A stretch of DNA of 64,000 nucleotides, taken from the NCBI RefSeq assembly GCF_010977555.1, contig NZ_CP048816.1:167493-231492 (forward strand), given 5' to 3'. Both the position numbers and the translations under genes were made by a program. Below the pieces are notes generated by a model. It saw nothing but the letters and a program-made list of their open reading frames with translations. It ran no database searches and was not told the DNA's origin. The DNA comes from Caulobacter rhizosphaerae (GTDB lineage Bacteria > Pseudomonadota > Alphaproteobacteria > Caulobacterales > Caulobacteraceae). Numbering within the stretch: position 1 is the stretch's first letter; every line of letters starts with the position of its first letter. Shown here piece after piece: positions 1-9,097 of this stretch.

Positions 1-1108
1 CACCGGCCTTGGGGCCGTTGAAGAACCAGGGCGCCCAGCCCACGATCGGGATGATCGACTTGCCGTGTTCGCTGCCCAAGGGAAAACCTTGCAGCACCTG
101 GACGCCGTCCTGGGTGCGCGGCCCGCGATAGATCGCTCGGGCGACCTGCACCTCGGCGGGCGTCAGGCACTTGTCGGACGTCTCGCCGGCCTTGCACTGC
201 AATTCGGCCGGATCGAACCTGCAGGCGAGCGGATTTTCCAGGACGTCGTCGGCGACGCCATCGAGCCTGTCGCACTTGGCGATGACGGCCGAACGGATAA
301 GCGAAAGCTTGGCGGGCAGCTTCTCGGCGCCGGGGGTTTGTTTGTAGAGGCGGTAATTGACCTGGGCGGTGGCCATCAGGCCGGTCCAGTTTATCGCCGG
401 CGCGCCCGCGACGATGCCGTCATAGTCGTCGGGAAATCTCTGGGCGAGCATCAGGGCGTCGCGACCGCCGTTGGAGCAGCCGGAAAAGTAGCTTCGTTCG
501 ACGGGTCTTGCGTAGTAGGCCGAGGCGATGGCCTTGCCGGCGAGCGCGGCGACGTGATTGGCCCGGTAGCCGAAATCCTCGATGCGAGCCGACGAACCGA
601 TCCCCCAGGCGGCCTTCTTGGCGTCGGTGTGGCCCGCGTCGTTGGCCACGCCCGCGTAGCCGCGCGCCAGCTCGCGCATCAGGGCTCCGGTGGATCCGCT
701 CAGGCCGCCGCTCAATCCTCCGCCGCCGACGCCGAGCAGCTTGCCGTTCCACGTCGCTGGCAGCAGCACCTCGATCCGGATCGAGGAACCGGGGCCCGAG
801 GAGCCGACCGCATGCACACGACAGAACGGCACGATGGCCCTGCTCGACCCGAACAGGTTGCGACCGCCCTTTTGCCCGGCCGACACGATCTCGACGCGCT
901 CCACGCGCGTGTCGCCGAATGTTCTGCCCGTCAGCGCCTTGCAGGCCGTCGCCTCCTGAAGGGTGAGCGCCTTGGCCACGGGGCGGGCCTGCGTCGGCGC
1001 GGCGGCGTGGCCGGCGGCGACCGCGGCCGCCAGGGCCAAAGCCGCGCCGCCGGCCAGCAGCGCCGCGCGCTGGGTGGCCATGATCGATTGCCGTTGTAGG
1101 CCGCTCAT
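1..1108 (-). CDS. tannase/feruloyl esterase family protein (C-terminus cut by window edge)
   Basis: Reading leftward from the ATG at 1106-1108, the protein begins with a Met-Ser start and an alanine-rich export signal. The body matches the tannase/feruloyl esterase family: a WNGK motif, then a nucleophile elbow GCSNGGRD followed by PDDYDGIVAGAP. Family members hydrolyse ester bonds of gallate or hydroxycinnamate esters in the periplasm or outside the cell. A GGAG lies about 11 bases before the start; an in-frame ATG at 1081 is an alternative. About 369 codons are present, and the catalytic Asp and His-Cys region lies beyond the edge. It is the last visible gene of a leftward group with the glycosidase, carboxylesterase and serine hydrolase to its right. 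The family is clear; the substrate is not. Confidence 0.9.
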   Translation of the reverse strand, partial: MSGLQRQSIMATQRAALLAGGAALALAAAVAAGHAAAPTQARPVAKALTLQEATACKALTGRTFGDTRVERVEIVSAGQKGGRNLFGSSRAIVPFCRVHAVGSSGPGSSIRIEVLLPATWNGKLLGVGGGGLSGGLSGSTGALMRELARGYAGVANDAGHTDAKKAAWGIGSSARIEDFGYRANHVAALAGKAIASAYYARPVERSYFSGCSNGGRDALMLAQRFPDDYDGIVAGAPAINWTGLMATAQVNYRLYKQTPGAEKLPAKLSLIRSAVIAKCDRLDGVADDVLENPLACRFDPAELQCKAGETSDKCLTPAEVQVARAIYRGPRTQDGVQVLQGFPLGSEHGKSIIPIVGWAPWFFNGPKAG

Positions 1109-1153
1109 CGTCCTGCTCCGTTCACCGATATCGGTGGAAAACGCATCTGCCGT

Positions 1154-1173
1154 GAGCGCCTGAACGGGCGCTC
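1154..1173. repeat. intergenic inverted repeat (7-bp arms)
   Basis: GAGCGCC at 1154-1160 pairs with GGCGCTC at 1167-1173 across a 6-base loop. It sits in the 106-base gap between the glycosidase stop and the tannase-like start. No T-run follows on either strand, so it may be an mRNA-processing or attenuating hairpin rather than a full terminator. Confidence 0.4.
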
Positions 1174-1214
1174 GCCCCGCGGCGAACGCGCCGCGACGGC
1201 GCGCTCGCGCGGGA

Positions 1215-3554
1215 TTATTTCTGGACCCCGACCACGGCCAGGCTGGAGAGGGCCTCGACGCGCAGCGAGAACTGCGTTCTGGGACCGTCCGGACCCTCCA
1301 GATGACGAAGACCCGAAATCGCGGTCGTCTTGCCGTCGTGCGGGTTCCAGAACGCGGCCTTGTCGAGCCGGCCGCGCACGGTGACGAGGGTCTGCACCGG
1401 CCCGTCGCTGGAATTGCCAAAATAGTAGATGTCGCGGCCATCGCGTTGGCGATGGGTATAGCCGAACACGCCGATCCCCTTGGTGGCGATCGGGCCTTCG
1501 AACCCGACATCCGGCGTCAGCTTGAGCGCATCGAGCGCCTGCGCCAGGCTTTCGGGGCTCGGTTTGGCCAGGAACACCGCGCGACCGCCGGCGGCGTTGC
1601 GATGCACGTCTCCCGCCGCCGCGTCCGGGCCTCCGAATATCGCCGCGACCATCGCGCCGATCTTGGCGTCCTGGCCAAACTCGGCCGATCGCGACGGAAG
1701 CTTGGAGGTGGCGACGACCGCGCCGCCCGCGTCCCAGAACGCCTTGATCTTGGCCAGTGCCGCGACGGAGATCACCTCCCCGCCCGGTAGGACCACGGCC
1801 TTGAACTGTTCGCGGTTGATCTTGTTGCTCATCTCCAGGCTCGCGCCCTTGACCTGCAACTTGTCGCCGGCCAGCGCGTCGGGATGGATGAAGGTGAAGT
1901 CCCGGTGCAGGTCGCTCAGCAGCATCTCGCCGACGGCCTGATAGTCGGCGTCGGCATAGGCGTAGGCGCCGGTCGGCAGGTCCGCGGAATTGCCCGGAGC
2001 GTTGAAGCTGTAGAAGGCCTGCAGCGACTCGATGGGGAACATCACGGCGATGTCGGCGACATGGCGGCCGCCCTGCAGGAGGTAGGCGCTGCGCCCGGTC
2101 CAGCGCACCAGGTCCGCGCCGGTGCCGATCGGCTTGGAGGGTTCGCGCCCGCCGAGGACGAAATGGTTGAAGCCCCGGACGAAGAGCTCGATGGTCCGTC
2201 GGTAGCCGTTGGCGTCGTTGTCGATGCTGAAGGCCTCGGCCGCCGTCAGCGGCAGGTCGCGCTCGGCCGAGACCGAGCTGATCAGTTTGAAGCCGCTGCG
2301 TGCGAAGCCCACGCCCCAGAGCACGTCGGCCATCGGCACGTCGGTATGGCCATAGAACTTGAAGGGGTCGCCGATGGTGTCGGTCGGCTGCAGATCATAG
2401 TTGCCCGGTGCGTGGCCAGTGGACCTCACGCCGTGGTCATGCGCCCAGTCGGTGATGAGCTTGGGAAAGGTCTCGCCGAGGATCTCGGCCCGAGCCTTGA
2501 AGAACCCGACCCGGGCGGGGACGGTGTCGGGGCCGATATCCGCCCAAAGCGCGGGATAATAGAGGGCCGCCGGCCGACCCGTCAGCGCCTCGAAACGCGT
2601 CGCGATCGCCGGGTTCCAGGTCTTCTCGTCCATCAGGATGCCGACGTCGTCGAAGAAGGTGAACTTGATCGTCTCGCCGAACGCCTTGCCCAGGGTCTCG
2701 TGCGCGCGGTCGTAGCTGGCCTTGATAAACCACTGCGTGGCTTCAGGATCGAGGTAGTCGGCCGTGGCGTAGTAGTCCGGACTCATGCCCTTGGCCGCCG
2801 CGGTGGCGATGTAAAACCGTTGGACACGCCAATTGCCGTATGGCGCGACCCAATCGATCCGGTCGCCCTTGGCGTTGGCCAGCAGGTCGACGCGCTCGTT
2901 GTTGGCGGTGTTGAGTGCGACGACCGCCGTTGGCCGCTCTGCGCTCTCCAGGTCCAGGCGGTAGGGCTGCGAGGCCGAAACGGTCGTTTCCTCCCGCCGG
3001 ATCAGCTTGCGATAGTATTTGGCCGGGATCGTGCCGTCGGCGCTGCCGCTCGGAAAGCCGGCCTCGTCGTAATAGGTGACATAGCGACCCTCGCGTCGGG
3101 CTTGATCCAGGACGCCTTGGACCGCGGAGAACCATTGTGGGGTCATGTAACCAAGACCTGGCGCCTCGCCCGGACCGGCCTTGCCGTCGGCGAGATAGGA
3201 TCCAAACCGCGCCTCCCCCGGCAGCGCCTTGGGCAACCAGGGCGAGGCGTGGGCCGGATAGCGGTCCAGCAAGCCGATCGGCATCTTAATCAGGCCGGCG
3301 GTGTCGAACGGCTTCTTGCGGCTGGGGTCGCCTTGCGGATTGATCAGGATCCCGCCCGCGTCGAGCTCGAAGATCGCGCGTTTGGCGACGACATCGAGGG
3401 GGCCCTTGTATCCCGAGCCTTCGTCCAAGGTGATGGTGGGGCGATACTGCGCCGGCGGGCTGGCGAAGGTCTTGGCGTCGATCCGTTGCGCCAGAGCAGG
3501 GTGTGCGAGGCCAGCGCCCAGCAGGGCGGCGGTGGCGAACAGGATGTGACGCAT
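1215..3554 (-). CDS. exported GH106-like glycoside hydrolase, short form
   Basis: The start at 3554 gives 779 residues, beginning MRHILFATAALLGAGLAHPA, a good signal peptide. AAGGAG sits about 6 bases before this ATG; the open frame continues upstream but lacks such a site. The protein contains YYDEAGFPSG (about residue 170), FFDDVG, an ALWADIGPDT segment and a C-terminal beta-rich part. These resemble the catalytic region of alpha-L-rhamnosidase family GH106 and its relatives, but the protein is about 300 residues shorter than the GH106 enzyme at 29704-33054. It is a clear paralogue of the protein at 46945-49407: both share KLISSVS, GGRHVADIA and FTFIHPD blocks. Probably periplasmic and active on rhamnose-like or related sugars; the substrate is unknown. 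The gap to the upstream carboxylesterase is 35 bases, so they are probably co-transcribed. Confidence 0.85.
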   Translation of the reverse strand: MRHILFATAALLGAGLAHPALAQRIDAKTFASPPAQYRPTITLDEGSGYKGPLDVVAKRAIFELDAGGILINPQGDPSRKKPFDTAGLIKMPIGLLDRYPAHASPWLPKALPGEARFGSYLADGKAGPGEAPGLGYMTPQWFSAVQGVLDQARREGRYVTYYDEAGFPSGSADGTIPAKYYRKLIRREETTVSASQPYRLDLESAERPTAVVALNTANNERVDLLANAKGDRIDWVAPYGNWRVQRFYIATAAAKGMSPDYYATADYLDPEATQWFIKASYDRAHETLGKAFGETIKFTFFDDVGILMDEKTWNPAIATRFEALTGRPAALYYPALWADIGPDTVPARVGFFKARAEILGETFPKLITDWAHDHGVRSTGHAPGNYDLQPTDTIGDPFKFYGHTDVPMADVLWGVGFARSGFKLISSVSAERDLPLTAAEAFSIDNDANGYRRTIELFVRGFNHFVLGGREPSKPIGTGADLVRWTGRSAYLLQGGRHVADIAVMFPIESLQAFYSFNAPGNSADLPTGAYAYADADYQAVGEMLLSDLHRDFTFIHPDALAGDKLQVKGASLEMSNKINREQFKAVVLPGGEVISVAALAKIKAFWDAGGAVVATSKLPSRSAEFGQDAKIGAMVAAIFGGPDAAAGDVHRNAAGGRAVFLAKPSPESLAQALDALKLTPDVGFEGPIATKGIGVFGYTHRQRDGRDIYYFGNSSDGPVQTLVTVRGRLDKAAFWNPHDGKTTAISGLRHLEGPDGPRTQFSLRVEALSSLAVVGVQK

Positions 3555-3589
3555 TTGAACTCCTTTGATCCGTTGGCCGCGCTGCGGGT

Positions 3590-5218
3590 CTAGGCCTTCG
3601 CCAGGGCTAGCCTGACGGCCGCCCCTTCCGGCTCGGGCGCGACACGGCACGGGGCGTCGAAAATCATGGTGGCGCGGTCGGCGCCGAAAGTGGGCCAGTC
3701 GGGAAGGCCTGGATGGCCCGGTTGTCCGCGCCTGGCGAAAGCGCACCAGGCGTCGGCCATCTGGCCGGCCAGGCGCAGGGCCTGCGGCCCGCCGCCGGTC
3801 TGGTTCACGCAGAGACCGGCGTTGTCGAAAACGAACGCGATCTCGGCGCTGTGGAAGGTCTTGGGACGGCCCTGGAGCATGGGCGTGCGCCAGGTGAAAA
3901 GGTATTGCCAGACCTTGCCGTCGACCGCGTGCTTGCGGTCCGCCAGGGCATAGGCAGCGTCGCGAATGCCGGCGGTCTGCATCGCGCACCACAACTCGAT
4001 CGGCGCCCGATCGGGATGGGCGCTCTGGTAGGCCGCCACGATCCTCGCGCCGCGCGCCCCATAGGCCTTGGAGGCGTCGGCCAGGAGCGCGACGTCGTCA
4101 TAGCGCTCGCTGTCGGCGCGCCCCACTGGATTGACCAGCTCATTGAGCACGGTGCCCACCATCAGGGGCACGCCTGGGGCAAGACCCTCCGTTGAGCCGG
4201 GCGCATGCGGAAGGACGGCGCCGTCGACCACCGGCGACCACTGCAGGAAACGGCCGGCCGCGCCCGCCGCGCGGCACAGCGCGTCCGTCGGCAGGCCGGC
4301 GAGCCGATCCAGGTCGCCGTCGGCGATCTCCAGGTCGTCGAGCACGGCCCGGGTCAGCCGCGCGGCGGCGTCCTTGCTGGTCACGCCGAAGCCGGGAATC
4401 GCGCCGCTCTGGACGATGGCCTTGTGGAAAAGCCCCCTGGCCGAGGGCATGGCCATCAAGGCCTGGACCTTGCCGCCGCCGCCCGACTGGCCAAAGAGGG
4501 TCACGTTGTCCGGATCGCCGCCGAAGGCCGCCGCGTTGGCGCGCACCCAGCGCAGGACCGCCACGATGTCCTGCAGGCCAAGGTTCACCGATTCCGACCA
4601 TTTGCCGCCGAAGCCCGACAGATCCAGATAGCCGAAGAGGTTGAGGCGGTGATTGTGGGTGATGACGACCACGTCGCCGCGACGCGCCAGGTTCTCGCCA
4701 TCGTAGGCCAGAAGGTCATGTCCGGATCCGGCCGCGAAGGCGCCGCCGTGCATATAGATCATGACCGGTCGCCGACCCGCGCCGCTCGGGGCCCAGACGT
4801 TGAGACGAAGACAATCCTCGTGCGGAACATGCGGCAAATAGTTCCGGTAGAGCAGGAAGCTGTCCTCGGGCGCTTCGACCAGGGGGCCGTCCTGACTGGA
4901 GGCGGGCGAAACCGGGCACTGGGGCCCGAAGGCCAGGGCGTCGCGCACGCCCGCCCAGGCGGGCGCGGGGCGCGGCGGCAGGAAACGGTTGGCCCCGGCG
5001 GTCGTGGCCCCATAGGGCACGCCCTTGAAGATGCGAACCCCCGCGCTCTCCACGCCTCGAAGCCGTCCGCCCTGGGTCTCGACCACCGGCTGGATGGGGT
5101 TGGGGAGCGGCCGGCCAGGCGTGCGCCGTGGCGGCGCGGCCGGGGCGGCGGCTAGAGCCGGGCTTACAGCGCCGGCGGCGGCCAGGCCCAGCAGGCCGCG
5201 GCGAGCGATCGGGTTCAT
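3590..5218 (-). CDS. type-B carboxylesterase (alpha/beta hydrolase), exported
   Basis: This 542-residue protein begins [20 protein letters not shown], a twin-arginine-like or Sec signal. It has the type-B carboxylesterase layout: early GVPYG, oxyanion segment [17 protein letters not shown], then the nucleophile elbow GQSGGG with the likely nucleophile Ser245, and the late FHSAEI segment that carries the catalytic His. The usual elbow is GESAGG, so Gln and Gly here are variants. The length is normal for the family. It should hydrolyse carboxylic esters in the periplasm. The start lies 15 bases after the stop of the upstream serine hydrolase and the next gene follows by 35 bases, which supports one operon. 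Confidence 0.92.
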   Translation of the reverse strand: MNPIARRGLLGLAAAGAVSPALAAAPAAPPRRTPGRPLPNPIQPVVETQGGRLRGVESAGVRIFKGVPYGATTAGANRFLPPRPAPAWAGVRDALAFGPQCPVSPASSQDGPLVEAPEDSFLLYRNYLPHVPHEDCLRLNVWAPSGAGRRPVMIYMHGGAFAAGSGHDLLAYDGENLARRGDVVVITHNHRLNLFGYLDLSGFGGKWSESVNLGLQDIVAVLRWVRANAAAFGGDPDNVTLFGQSGGGGKVQALMAMPSARGLFHKAIVQSGAIPGFGVTSKDAAARLTRAVLDDLEIADGDLDRLAGLPTDALCRAAGAAGRFLQWSPVVDGAVLPHAPGSTEGLAPGVPLMVGTVLNELVNPVGRADSERYDDVALLADASKAYGARGARIVAAYQSAHPDRAPIELWCAMQTAGIRDAAYALADRKHAVDGKVWQYLFTWRTPMLQGRPKTFHSAEIAFVFDNAGLCVNQTGGGPQALRLAGQMADAWCAFARRGQPGHPGLPDWPTFGADRATMIFDAPCRVAPEPEGAAVRLALAKA

Positions 5219-5233
5219 CGCGCCTCCTCCGGT

Positions 5234-6418
5234 CTATTGGCCACAGCGCCGATTGCGCTGGCAGGCCTGGGTCACCCGCTTCTCGAACGTCAGGGCGTCG
5301 GGCGAGCCGGCGCCGCCGGCGTTGCTCAGGCTGATCATCCAGACCGCGGCCAGGCCCGTGGTCGGATCGACCCAGAAGTGCGTGCCATAGGCGCCGCTCC
5401 AGCCATAGGCCCCGGCCGGAAGGGGCGACCCGGCCGCGACCGGGTCGCCGATACGCCGGACCATCAGGCCGTAGTCCAGCCCCGGCGAAAGGCCGGGAAA
5501 ACCCGCGGGGATCTGTGCGCGCCGGATCTCGGCGACCGAGGCGGGCTTGAGAATCCGCACGCCGTCGAGCGCGCCGTCGTTGGCCAGCATCTGGGCCAGA
5601 CGAAGGTAATCGCCCACCGTGGAATAGAGGCCCGCGCCGCCAGACGGATAGGTCAGGGGCGGGAACATCGGCTTGGCCGGCGTCAGGGCGCTCGCCTTGG
5701 CCTCGTAGAGCCCGACCAGACGTCCCTTCTGCTCGACGTTCAGGCTATAGCCGGTGTCCTTCATGCCGAGCGGGCTGAAGATCTTGCGTCGCACGAAGGC
5801 GTCGTACGGTTCGCCGGCGACGACCTCGACGACACGGGCGGCGACATCCGCGCCTTCCACGCCGCTGTAGGCCCAGGCGCTTCCGGCCGGCACGGTCCGC
5901 TTGGCCATCGCCGTGGCGTGCACCCGTTGCTCCAGGGTGCTGGGGGCGAAAGGCAAGGAGCCAAAGCCAATGCCGCTCGTATGGGTGAGCAGGTGGCGCA
6001 GGGTCAGGGGCGGGGCCCCGGCCGGCCCGAAGCCCTGAAATTCCGGAAGCACCTTGCTGACCGGCGCGTCGAGATCGAGCTTGCCGTCCTGCACGAGGAT
6101 CATCACGGCGACCGCGGTGACGGGCTTGGTCATCGACATTTGCTGGAAGATGCTGTCGATGCGCACTGGCGAGCGGGTTTGGGTGTCGGCCAGGCCAACG
6201 GCCTCGATGTCGAGCACCTTGTCGCGACGCGCGATGGCGAAGGCCGCGCCCGGATAGCGATGCTCGGCGAGGTCCGCCTCGACACCGGTCCGAACCGAGG
6301 CGAAGTCCGCCGCCGGTCGACGACGCGTCGCGCCATCGGGCGCGGTGGCGCAGGCGGCGAGCGCTCCGCACAGGACCAGGGCGGCCATGGTGCGCGTCAA
6401 GTTCTGGGTTGTCCCCAA
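5234..6418 (-). CDS. beta-lactamase-fold serine hydrolase (class C/esterase type), lipoprotein
   Basis: The protein has the class C beta-lactamase/penicillin-binding fold: SMTK (SxxK nucleophile motif) in the segment following DSIFQQM, then HTSGIGF, a Tyr-containing YSG motif, and a C-terminal HFWVDP segment. A lipobox (GALAAC) near the N-terminus points to a lipoprotein. I chose a TTG start at 6418 because GGAGGA lies about 10 bases upstream; the ATG at 6388 is 10 codons further in and has no good ribosome site, though it still includes the signal peptide. Homologues are mostly esterases or peptidases rather than antibiotic-resistance enzymes, and the esterase-rich neighbourhood suggests esterase. 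It is the first gene of the leftward group ending at the window edge. Confidence 0.87.
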   Translation of the reverse strand: MGTTQNLTRTMAALVLCGALAACATAPDGATRRRPAADFASVRTGVEADLAEHRYPGAAFAIARRDKVLDIEAVGLADTQTRSPVRIDSIFQQMSMTKPVTAVAVMILVQDGKLDLDAPVSKVLPEFQGFGPAGAPPLTLRHLLTHTSGIGFGSLPFAPSTLEQRVHATAMAKRTVPAGSAWAYSGVEGADVAARVVEVVAGEPYDAFVRRKIFSPLGMKDTGYSLNVEQKGRLVGLYEAKASALTPAKPMFPPLTYPSGGAGLYSTVGDYLRLAQMLANDGALDGVRILKPASVAEIRRAQIPAGFPGLSPGLDYGLMVRRIGDPVAAGSPLPAGAYGWSGAYGTHFWVDPTTGLAAVWMISLSNAGGAGSPDALTFEKRVTQACQRNRRCGQ

Positions 6419-6666
6419 GGTGCTCGCCTCCTCCGCGACCGATTTGAGGCCCGCGCCCCCCTTTTCGGCGCAGCCTAGCTCTCGGCGATTCAATTGCAAG
6501 CAGTGAGTACTGTTTCTGAGGCTGTGTAAAATTAAAAAGCGGTCAAGATCGCTTGTTTACTCACGCGATCGCGTTATCCAATGCTGGGCGTTCCGCGTCG
6601 GCCCTCCGATCAAGCCTGTCGCTCGGAGCCTCCCGCCGCCGCGGGACGACCTTGGGGAACCTGACC
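6419..6666. promoter_or_regulatory. divergent control region with an interrupted inverted repeat
   Basis: This A+T-rich gap separates divergent esterase genes. It contains AAGCG at 6537-6541 and CGCTT at 6550-6554, an inverted repeat with an 8-base spacer. The same flanking bases (AAGCGGT and ATCGCTTGTTT) recur at 24201-24217, upstream of the TonB receptor and GH78 rhamnosidase, with the spacer 4 bases shorter. A second motif, CAGT-N6-TGTTT, lies at 6501-6515. Regulator binding is inferred. Confidence 0.45.
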
Positions 6667-7647
6667 ATGCGCGCGCACCGATCAACCGTGATGACCCTGG
6701 TCGCCTTGGGCGCGGCCTGGGCGATCGTCCCTCCCGCCATCGCCGCGAGGCCCGGTCAGGCGTCGCTGGTCGCCCCCTCCCCCGTCGCCCCTCTGGCGGC
6801 TTCGGGCCGCCAAGAGGAGATCGTCCCCCTCTGGCCGGGGCCTGCGCCGCTGTCGGTCGATGTCTCGGGGCCTGAGACCTACAAGCAGGTGGACCTGCCC
6901 GGCATCGGGTCGATCGGTGTCGTCGTCGATGTCAGTCAGCCCACGATGACGGTGATCAGACCCGAGCCTGGCAAGGCGACGGGCGCGGCGATGCTGGTCG
7001 TGCCCGGGGGCGGGTTCGCGGCCCTGGCCTGGGACCACGAGGGCCTGGAGGCGGGCCGCTGGCTCGCCGCGCGCGGGGTCACCGCCTTTGTTGTCAAATA
7101 TAGGGTCGGCAAGGTGACGCCGCCGGCCGGCCCCGCGCCGAAAAGCGCCGCGGAGTTTCTTCGCCGGGTCCTGGAGCCTGGGCGGCAGTTGGCGCTGGCC
7201 GATGTCGGCCAGGCCGTCCGAAGGGTCCGGTCCGACGCCGCGAAATGGGGTGTCGATCCTCATCGCGTGGGGATGATCGGCTTCTCGGCCGGCGCGATCA
7301 CGACCATGGGCCTGGTGCTCGAGGGGGCCCAGGATGTTCGGCCTGACTTCGCCGCGCCGATCTACGGCATGGCCGCGGTCGAACGGCCCGTCGCCAAGGA
7401 CGCGCCGCCGCTTTTCATCGTCGCGACCCAGGACGACGAGACCGTCCCCGTCGAGGGCAGCGAGCGACTGTTTGATCTGTGGACCAAGGCCGGTCGACCC
7501 GCTGAACTTCACCTCTATCAGCAGGGGCGGCATGGGTTTGGGATGCGCGCCAAGGGGCTGCCGGTCGACGGCTGGACAGACGCCCTGGAGCGATGGCTCG
7601 CGACGCATGGGGCCTTGGCGCGGGCCAACACCGAGCCGAGGCGCTGA
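6667..7647 (+). CDS. exported alpha/beta hydrolase, acetyl-xylan-esterase-like
   Basis: From the ATG at 6667 the protein has 326 residues and starts MRAHRSTVMTLVALGAAWAI, an export signal; GGGGAA lies about 10 bases upstream. It shows the alpha/beta hydrolase order: VVPGGGFAALAWDHEG oxyanion region, the nucleophile elbow GFSAGA, a late Asp in ATQDDETVP and a His in QGRHGFGM. This subset is often annotated as acetylesterase or xylanase-associated esterase and removes acyl groups from carbohydrates. The open frame extends upstream to 6553, but that part lacks a signal peptide. It is divergent from the serine hydrolase at 5234 and convergent with the one at 7711. Substrate unknown. Confidence 0.88.
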   Translation: MRAHRSTVMTLVALGAAWAIVPPAIAARPGQASLVAPSPVAPLAASGRQEEIVPLWPGPAPLSVDVSGPETYKQVDLPGIGSIGVVVDVSQPTMTVIRPEPGKATGAAMLVVPGGGFAALAWDHEGLEAGRWLAARGVTAFVVKYRVGKVTPPAGPAPKSAAEFLRRVLEPGRQLALADVGQAVRRVRSDAAKWGVDPHRVGMIGFSAGAITTMGLVLEGAQDVRPDFAAPIYGMAAVERPVAKDAPPLFIVATQDDETVPVEGSERLFDLWTKAGRPAELHLYQQGRHGFGMRAKGLPVDGWTDALERWLATHGALARANTEPRR

Positions 7648-7710
7648 CGCGCTGTTGAACCTGAAAGGACGAAAGCCGGGACCGTGGACGTCATCGGCCT
7701 TCGGACGGCG

Positions 7711-9054
7711 TCAGCTTACGATGGCGGCGTGAACGGCCTTCTCGAAATCGTTTTCGACGGCGAAGGTCAGCGGCTTGACCTGTTGAAAGAAGGCCGCGAC
7801 CATCTGGCGCTGGGGATCGACCCAACTGTCGGTGCCGTAGGCGCCGCCCCAGCCGAAGGCGCCGACGCCCCGGCCGTTGGCCTTGGCCGGATCCTCGACG
7901 ATCCGCACGGTCAGGCCAAATCCATGGCCGGCGGTGAGCGGCGGAATCCATTGCCGGAACAGGGCGCCGGCGTGATCGCGGGTCATCAGGGCGACGCTTT
8001 CGGGCCGCAGGATCCGGCGACCGTTGAACTGACCGCGATTGAGCAGCATGAACTCCAGATTGATGAAGTCGTGCACGGTGCCAAAGAGGCCGCCGCCGCC
8101 CGAGAAATAGCGATACGGACCGGGCCCGAAGACGTGATCCTGGGCCGACCACTGTCCGTTGATCCGACCGAAGATCTTGACCAGGCGCGAGGTCTGCGCG
8201 GCCGAGAGGTTGAAGCCGGTGTCACGCATGTCGAGCGGTTCGAAGAGGCGCTCGCGCAGGAAGACGTCCGCCGGCTGCCCCGAGGTGATTTCGACGATGC
8301 GCAGCGCCACATCCAGGGCGTCGGTCGGGGAATAGCTGAACCTGGTTCCCGGTTGGAAGTCGAGCACCGCGGTTCCCAGCTTGCGGGTCCAGGTCTCCAA
8401 GGTTTCGTCCGGGGCGCGCTGGATCCTGTTGAGGGCGGCGGCCGGGCTCGGCGAGAGCTTGTCGCCGACGCTGGTGATGCCGGAGGTGTGGGTGAGCAGG
8501 TGCTCGATGGTGATCTCGCGCTCGGCCGGCACGAGCTGGGCCTGGGAAATGTCGGTCACGCCGGGCGGCAAGACCGCCACCTTCATGTCCTTGAAGGTCG
8601 GAATGAAGCGGCTGACCTTGTCGTCCAGCGACAATTTTCCGTCCTCGATCATCATCAGGACGGCGATGGCGGTGACATGTTTGGTCGAGGACATCATCCG
8701 GAAGATGTCGTCCTTGCGCATGGGCTCGCCCGCCACCGGATCCCGGAAGCCTAGAGCTTCGTACCAGACCAGTTTGCCGTTGCGGACGATGGCGCTCACC
8801 GCGCCTGGGGTGTCGGCCGCCTCGATGTGCTTTTGGATGGTCGCGCGAACGTTCGCCAGGCCCGCGGCGCTGAATCCCCCCGCGTCGGGCCCCGCCAGGG
8901 TCCAGTCAAAATGCGCGCCGCCGGCCCAAGCGGTCCGGGCGGTCGCGACCGATCCCAGGGCCGCGGCCCCGCCCAGGGCCAGAAGGCCTCGTCGCGACAG
9001 GCCTGGGCGGCGTGGCGCCAGGAGCAGGCCGCGCGGGTCGCTCGAGAGGGGCAT
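7711..9054 (-). CDS. beta-lactamase-fold serine hydrolase, Tat-exported
   Basis: The start at 9054 has GGAG about 6 bases upstream and gives 447 residues; an ATG at 9075 is less well placed. The N-terminus contains SRRGLLALGGAAAL, a twin-arginine signal. The SxxK motif is SSTK in the segment after DIFRMM, followed by HTSGITS, a Tyr motif FSYSP, and a C-terminal DSWVDPQ segment, as in class C beta-lactamase-like esterases. It is related to, but clearly different from, the protein at 5234-6418. It lies 43 bases after rhaT on the same strand and is probably the last gene of the rhamnose operon, which suggests that it acts on an esterified substrate that yields rhamnose. Confidence 0.88.
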   Translation of the reverse strand: MPLSSDPRGLLLAPRRPGLSRRGLLALGGAAALGSVATARTAWAGGAHFDWTLAGPDAGGFSAAGLANVRATIQKHIEAADTPGAVSAIVRNGKLVWYEALGFRDPVAGEPMRKDDIFRMMSSTKHVTAIAVLMMIEDGKLSLDDKVSRFIPTFKDMKVAVLPPGVTDISQAQLVPAEREITIEHLLTHTSGITSVGDKLSPSPAAALNRIQRAPDETLETWTRKLGTAVLDFQPGTRFSYSPTDALDVALRIVEITSGQPADVFLRERLFEPLDMRDTGFNLSAAQTSRLVKIFGRINGQWSAQDHVFGPGPYRYFSGGGGLFGTVHDFINLEFMLLNRGQFNGRRILRPESVALMTRDHAGALFRQWIPPLTAGHGFGLTVRIVEDPAKANGRGVGAFGWGGAYGTDSWVDPQRQMVAAFFQQVKPLTFAVENDFEKAVHAAIVS

Positions 9055-9097
9055 CGGGTTCTCCACGAACGTCATTTTGGACTGATGGCCGGCGGCC

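Noticed and set aside
65..1099. Long plus-strand frame opposite the first tannase-like gene
   Set aside because: The minus strand encodes a clear tannase-family protein here; the plus-strand frame is an arginine/glycine-rich shadow typical of GC-rich DNA.
5234..9054. Antibiotic resistance from the two beta-lactamase-fold proteins
   Set aside because: The SxxK and Tyr motifs fit, but the catabolic setting and family subset favour esterase or peptidase activity; no resistance function can be claimed.
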